A DNA stretch of 64,000 bases, from NCBI GenBank assembly GCA_963920765.1, contig OY987250.1:124001-188000 (forward strand), in the 5' to 3' direction. Below, in pieces: positions 59,971 to 64,000 of this stretch. This DNA comes from Ulota crispa. Its lineage: Eukaryota; Streptophyta; Bryopsida; Orthotrichales; Orthotrichaceae. A program made the position numbers and the translations under genes. The notes under the pieces are model-generated. The model saw only the letters and a program-made list of their open reading frames with translations, ran no database searches and was not told the DNA's origin. Position 1 is the first letter of the stretch, and each line of letters opens with the position of its first letter.

Positions 59971-60286
59971 TTTTAATTATAACATTGGCTTGTGCAATTG
60001 CAAATATTTGTGGTAACTGATTCCATGCCCTCATGCTTTAGCATGAAGAAAAATGTTATTTGATAGGATATTGCTAACTTCTTGGCTTATATCTAAAATA
60101 AAGAATGAGACTACAACTAGATCCTTCTAACAATTGTTTGATGACTTGCGTCCACACAATAAATATGGGAATGTGAATTGATAGTGCTTTTCCATTCATA
60201 CTTTTGATAATTAAATCCAAAAGAAATTGAGACAATGAAAATGGGGAAAAAAATATCTACAAAAAATTAGCTACGATTTTAAACGT
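59971..60286. other. AT-rich spacer
   Basis: No gene or repeat recognised. Confidence 0.45.
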
Positions 60287-60680
60287 TGATTCTCAATTCA
60301 TTGTTCAAGATATCAAAAATAGATATAAATTAACAAATTATTTGATTATCACAACCTTGAAGAAGGGAATGTAATGAAACAAAAGATGAACAACTTGAGC
60401 ATAAAGGAAGAACAAAAGTGGCATGTACAACAAAATAAAGGCCCTGAATATTTTGGCCCAAGGGTCATTGTCTAATTTTTGAAAAGTAAGGTTTTGTATA
60501 AAACTATCACAAACAGAAACTTTGGAGGGCATAAAATTGAGAACAAAACAAATAAACCTACAGCTTCAAGAGACAGGGGGCAAACTACAATTGCACGGAC
60601 AATAGCAACACAGACAAATGGGCGTAGTATTAGTAGGTCGTGGAGGGAGGCATTGAGCCTACACAAATCAGGCATATTGA
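60287..60680. repeat. Host repeat P3 (no MITE insertions)
   Basis: Collinear with P1 (51,545-52,340) but lacking MITEs B and C, and with P2 around the family A site. It therefore serves as the unoccupied reference for three insertions. Confidence 0.75.
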
Positions 60681-60759
60681 AGCCAAATATTTGATAATAT
60701 GATTTAACAAGCACCAAAATACATCCTGCTACATGGTAAACGTTAAACATATGGGCTAT

Positions 60760-61235
60760 CTCATTGCATCTGCAACGCAGGCCTGCCCTTTTGCACGGCA
60801 GCTTGCAATGCAAGCGCAAATCACAAGCTCAACCACCCGCCACCACGCAGCGCTAGCGCTTTTGCAAGACCACGCGCAACAAGCACACTTTTGTATGCCG
60901 ATTAGCTGCGCCGGCGCATTTACACTCCAGCACATTGCTAGCTAAACCGCACAATAGCGCGCAGAGCTAGCAAGTAGCGCCAGTGCGCAGCTCTTACATT
61001 TATGCACGCCAGCGCACATCGCTATCTAAACCGCACGTCTCTACATAGTGCCAGCAAGCAGTGCCTCCTCTTTCACACGCTAGAGCGCAACACTAGCGCT
61101 TTCGCACACCACCGTGCAGTGCCAACAACTTTGCACTCCAACACACAGCGCCTGCTAAAACGCATGCCAGCGCGCACCAGCAGCGCTTGAGCATGCCAGC
61201 GCGTAGCGCCTTGTAGCGGGTGCGCTTTTGAACTT
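60760..61235. repeat. AGCGC-rich degenerate minisatellite
   Basis: Words such as AGCGCTAGCGCTTTTGCA, CACGCCAGCGCACA and CAGCGCGCACCAGCAGCGC recur at irregular intervals of about 40-50 bp. GC and CpG are far higher than in the surroundings. A small relative is at 52,430-52,565, also next to the host repeat. Open frames here are repeat-derived. Confidence 0.75.
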
Positions 61236-61839
61236 GCACTTTTGCAACCTCATTCCATCTCACTAGCTGTCGCAACCTGAAAAGTCAGCTTCAAGATTTT
61301 AGACAATAAAAGTATGTAAAATCTTCTCGTTCAAATAATTTTTTTGGTTTTACAAAGTAAAAATGAGAAGTTTATCGAAATTATCAATTAAGGAATTTTG
61401 CAATTCTTTAAGTAGTTAAAACGGTTAACAGGAGATTAACGATTCCCTGCCAAATCAAAAATTGTTTTATATTCAATTGGAAACATTTGCCCGGAATTAT
61501 AAACTAGGTTATATAGCGCGTTGGTGGGACAAATTCCGAAAACGGTAAACACGCTGCCCAGTGACCAATGGTCACTAACGGGAGAATTAGGAATAATGGC
61601 AATGGTTTATTCCGTAATTATTATTACAAGAACGGTTACAATGATTCAATGGGGGAATCCAGATCTTGAGCTTAAGAAGGAGAAAACAAGTTCATTTCCA
61701 AAGTCTCATTCATCTTGCTTCCTGATCTTTGCTTTTCGCACATTAATTTTGTGAGGAGAGTGTGGAGGCGCTGTGAGTGATAGGCTATCATGTGGAGTGA
61801 GTTGTTGGTTGCAGGTTTTCTTCACCCACTTCCGGAGCC
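61236..61839 (+). promoter_or_regulatory. Upstream region of the interrupted coiled-coil gene
   Basis: Contains TGTCGCAACCTGAAAAG at 61,268, GGTTATATAGCGCG at 61,508 and a possible acceptor TTGGTTGCAG at 61,806-61,815, just before the start codon. It may be promoter or LTR/leader sequence. A matching 3' LTR is not visible in the window. Confidence 0.35.
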
Positions 61840-63594
61840 ATGGATAGGACGGATAAGGAAAAGAAAGTGTCGATTGCGCTTAGGTCGGTAGTTCCAAGAG
61901 TTCCTGTAGATCTTGATGCAAGAAAGATGTTAGAAGAGGATCTGCGCCAAATGGGTTGCAAGAGATTCCTTAAGGTTCTTCTGGGTTTAAAAGACAGAGA
62001 GATGATCAAGGAATTGCTAGGGGATTCAGCAAGTCAATGGGACAACTCTAAACGAGCCCATCCGGATACTTGGTTGAAAGAGGTTTGGAATAGAGTATAC
62101 TCCTTTGCAAGTGCAGGAGAGGTGCTTTATCCTCGGGGAGAGGAGTACAGTGAGGGAAAGTTTGCAACAGCAGCAGACTCTAAGAACAGGTACTTGATCG
62201 CCAATTGTAAGAAAAACTAAGAGAGGCAAGTCCTAGAATTCATGGTTCCTATTTTGCTTCCAAATAGACCTATCACCCTCACTCTTACCTATACTAACAC
62301 CATCTTTGGTGCACTATCCTCAAAGAGAGCGGTGAATTGGAGGATAGTTGTCAAAGATTTAGTGTTGAAATTAGTGAACTCAATAGGGAACACTAAATCG
62401 TCAGGGCTTAGTTCCTTCTTATTCCATTTGTATAAACATCTGGAATTATTGAAGAATAAGGAGAGTAGAACTTATGAAGCTGGTAAGGTGATGATGAGAT
62501 TTGACATCACCCCAAAACTTGAATCAAAATAGGAACCAAAGCAAGAAGAAGAACCAAAAGTAGAGGCAAAAGAGCCCCTCGAACCAAAGAAACAAGAGCA
62601 AGCCAAACAGAAGGACATGGGACTTGCTGAGGCTTCCGGATCTCCAACAAAATTGGTCAGGTAAAACCCAAGGAACTACCAGGATAAAGAACATTTTTTT
62701 TACATTATTAGTCAGATTCAGGGGATTCTTGAGGTAGTCATGTCTGATAGAGATGTTTTCTACAAACTACTCATATTGAAGGACGCTGTCCATCAAAACA
62801 AGCTCTATGATAAGGTGAAGGATCTCTATTGGACTAAACAAAAGAGTTGGATGGAGGTGCAAAACCTATCCGAACAGGTGACAGTCCTCACTTCACAACT
62901 ACAACAGCAATCAGAGGAGGACAAGTTAGCCCCATGTGTCTACCAAGATATGGCTTGCCTCCGGAGTATGGTCGCCGTTCCAAGGGATGTGGTGGCAAAG
63001 GCTAAGCTGTTCAATGAGGAAGTGCCAAAGATGGGATCAGCAATGAGTGCCAAGCTTGTGGGGGTGTTGGTGGAATATGCAAGCAAGATGGAGGAAACGT
63101 TGCAAGAGATGCGGACAATCCTGCATGGTCAGAGCAAGATGCCGGAAGAAGGAGAAGGATCCGGGAGGAAGGAAGCCACACCTGCCTGGAAAATTCTACT
63201 TTTGCTATCTCATCATCCTATTGTTAAGGAGGGACCAAATGAAGTGAGGACACCTTGTTCCATGCAATTGCCCAGCAAGGTCAATTTTGGACCTAGAGAA
63301 GAGTCTACACCCAAATCATGTACCCGGAGTCAGACTCAGGTAACTCCTGACAGTGGAGGTGTTGTCCGGATACCGAGTCCTATTAAGAGGAAATGTACTC
63401 CTCAATGCTCTAGAGAGTTGACATCCCTTATCTCGACGATCGACTTGGATGACAAACCCTTTGCCTCCAGCACGAGTTGCAAAGAGGAGACCAAGACTTC
63501 AACAGAATCTTCCAAGGACACAGACCTGGAAGCTATAAGATTAACGAAGGGGAAGCGCATGAAGAAGAAACGGAAAGCGGCAAGAAATTCTTGA
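61840..63594 (+). pseudogene. Coiled-coil, lysine-rich protein with three in-frame stops (gag-like?)
   Basis: One reading frame of 584 sense and stop positions runs MDRTDKEKKVSIALRSVVPR to KKKRKAARNS, followed by TGA. Only three internal stops occur: TAA at 62,218, TAG at 62,530 and TAA at 62,662, with no frameshift. Parts are a helical N-terminal domain (ARKMLEEDLRQMGCKRFLKV), a second globular piece (AVNWRIVVKDLVLKLVNS), a charged linker rich in E, K and P, a coiled coil (KQKSWMEVQNLSEQVTVLTS) and a basic C-terminus with SPIKRK and KKKRK nuclear-signal-like runs. The layout recalls plant transposon gag or ORF1 proteins, but I do not recognise the family. Stops replacing CAA/CAG by C-to-T change would fit a recently silenced element. 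Confidence 0.5.
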
Positions 63595-64000
63595 GCTCTA
63601 GCTTGACAACCCCGCCTACATAAGGGCGCCACCAAACCTGCAGCACCTACAATAAAGAAGAAGAATAATAATAATTAGCTATCTCCTAGTATAGAGTGGT
63701 AGCTTGTAATTTGAAATAAAGAGGAGGCTGTTACAGGAAGTTAGGAATAGCCTCTTCTCTTGCTACTTTCTGGGATTGCAGATTCCAAATTTGAGGATTT
63801 GAGATCCACCTTTAGGGGCAGCTTGCAGTGGGAGTTCAGACCCTTTTTTTTATGGATCAGAGAATGAAATGTGTCATTCTCTAATCAGTAACTTTAACTT
63901 CAAGAAGCTTTTCAATGATTCCTAGGGATTAGTTATTAGGGGCAACTATACCATTGTTGCCTCAGGCAATTTTATATTTTTGATTTTCTTTGTACACAAC
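63595..64000 (+). other. 3' region of the coiled-coil gene
   Basis: Contains GAAGAAGAATAATAATAATTA (63,657) and AATAAAG at 63,715, a plausible polyadenylation signal. No further gene to the window edge. Confidence 0.4.

Overview
The window is nuclear DNA of a land plant. It carries two intron-containing plant housekeeping genes, GC-rich exons set in AT-rich intergenic DNA, and plant-type transposons (CACTA/En-Spm with TNP2, DUF4218 and DUF4216 parts, many MITEs, LTR-like repeats). A Tc1-type transposase relic and very repeat-rich spacers suggest a large genome, perhaps not a flowering plant (fern, lycophyte, bryophyte or gymnosperm), but the species cannot be fixed from the sequence.

Layout. 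1-4678 (minus): seven exons of a three-RRM hnRNP Q/LIF2-like RNA-binding protein, running off the left edge. 5.2-18.2 kb: AT-rich DNA without recognisable genes, but with a three-unit 0.4-kb repeat, (TA)n arrays and several hairpin MITEs. 18.6-20.3 kb (plus): a complete three-exon cytosolic ribosomal protein gene (RPL9, uL6) in a GC island, with a MITE ending about 280 bp before the start codon. 22.9-24.2 kb (minus): a dead Tc1-type transposase. 24.7-30.7 kb: a 15-bp minisatellite, a 142-bp CACTA-type MITE with a 3-bp target duplication, a 1.3-kb terminal-inverted-repeat element, and decayed coding pieces.

30,701-51,444: one about 20.7-kb CACTA element with matching 32-bp ends. It holds a broken TNP2 transposase gene (plus strand, 42.2-50.1 kb), a divergently oriented TNPA/Ptta-like gene (minus, about 36 kb), three different internal tandem-repeat blocks, and an inserted 3.55-kb LTR-like unit. 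A 16-bp quasi-palindrome (TGACTA-N4-TAGTCA) recurs through the whole element and is probably its transposase-binding site.

51.4-61.3 kb: a second copy of the LTR-like unit (52,577-55,887) and three paralogues of a background repeat. Comparing these paralogues gives occupied and empty sites for three MITE insertions. There is also a frame-broken minus-strand gene (57.3-58.7 kb) and an AGCGC-rich minisatellite. 61.8-63.6 kb (plus): one long reading frame of about 585 codons, interrupted only by three in-frame stop codons and encoding a coiled-coil, lysine-rich protein of unknown family.

Only the LIF2-like gene and RPL9 look functional. Everything else reads as mobile-element sequence at different stages of decay.
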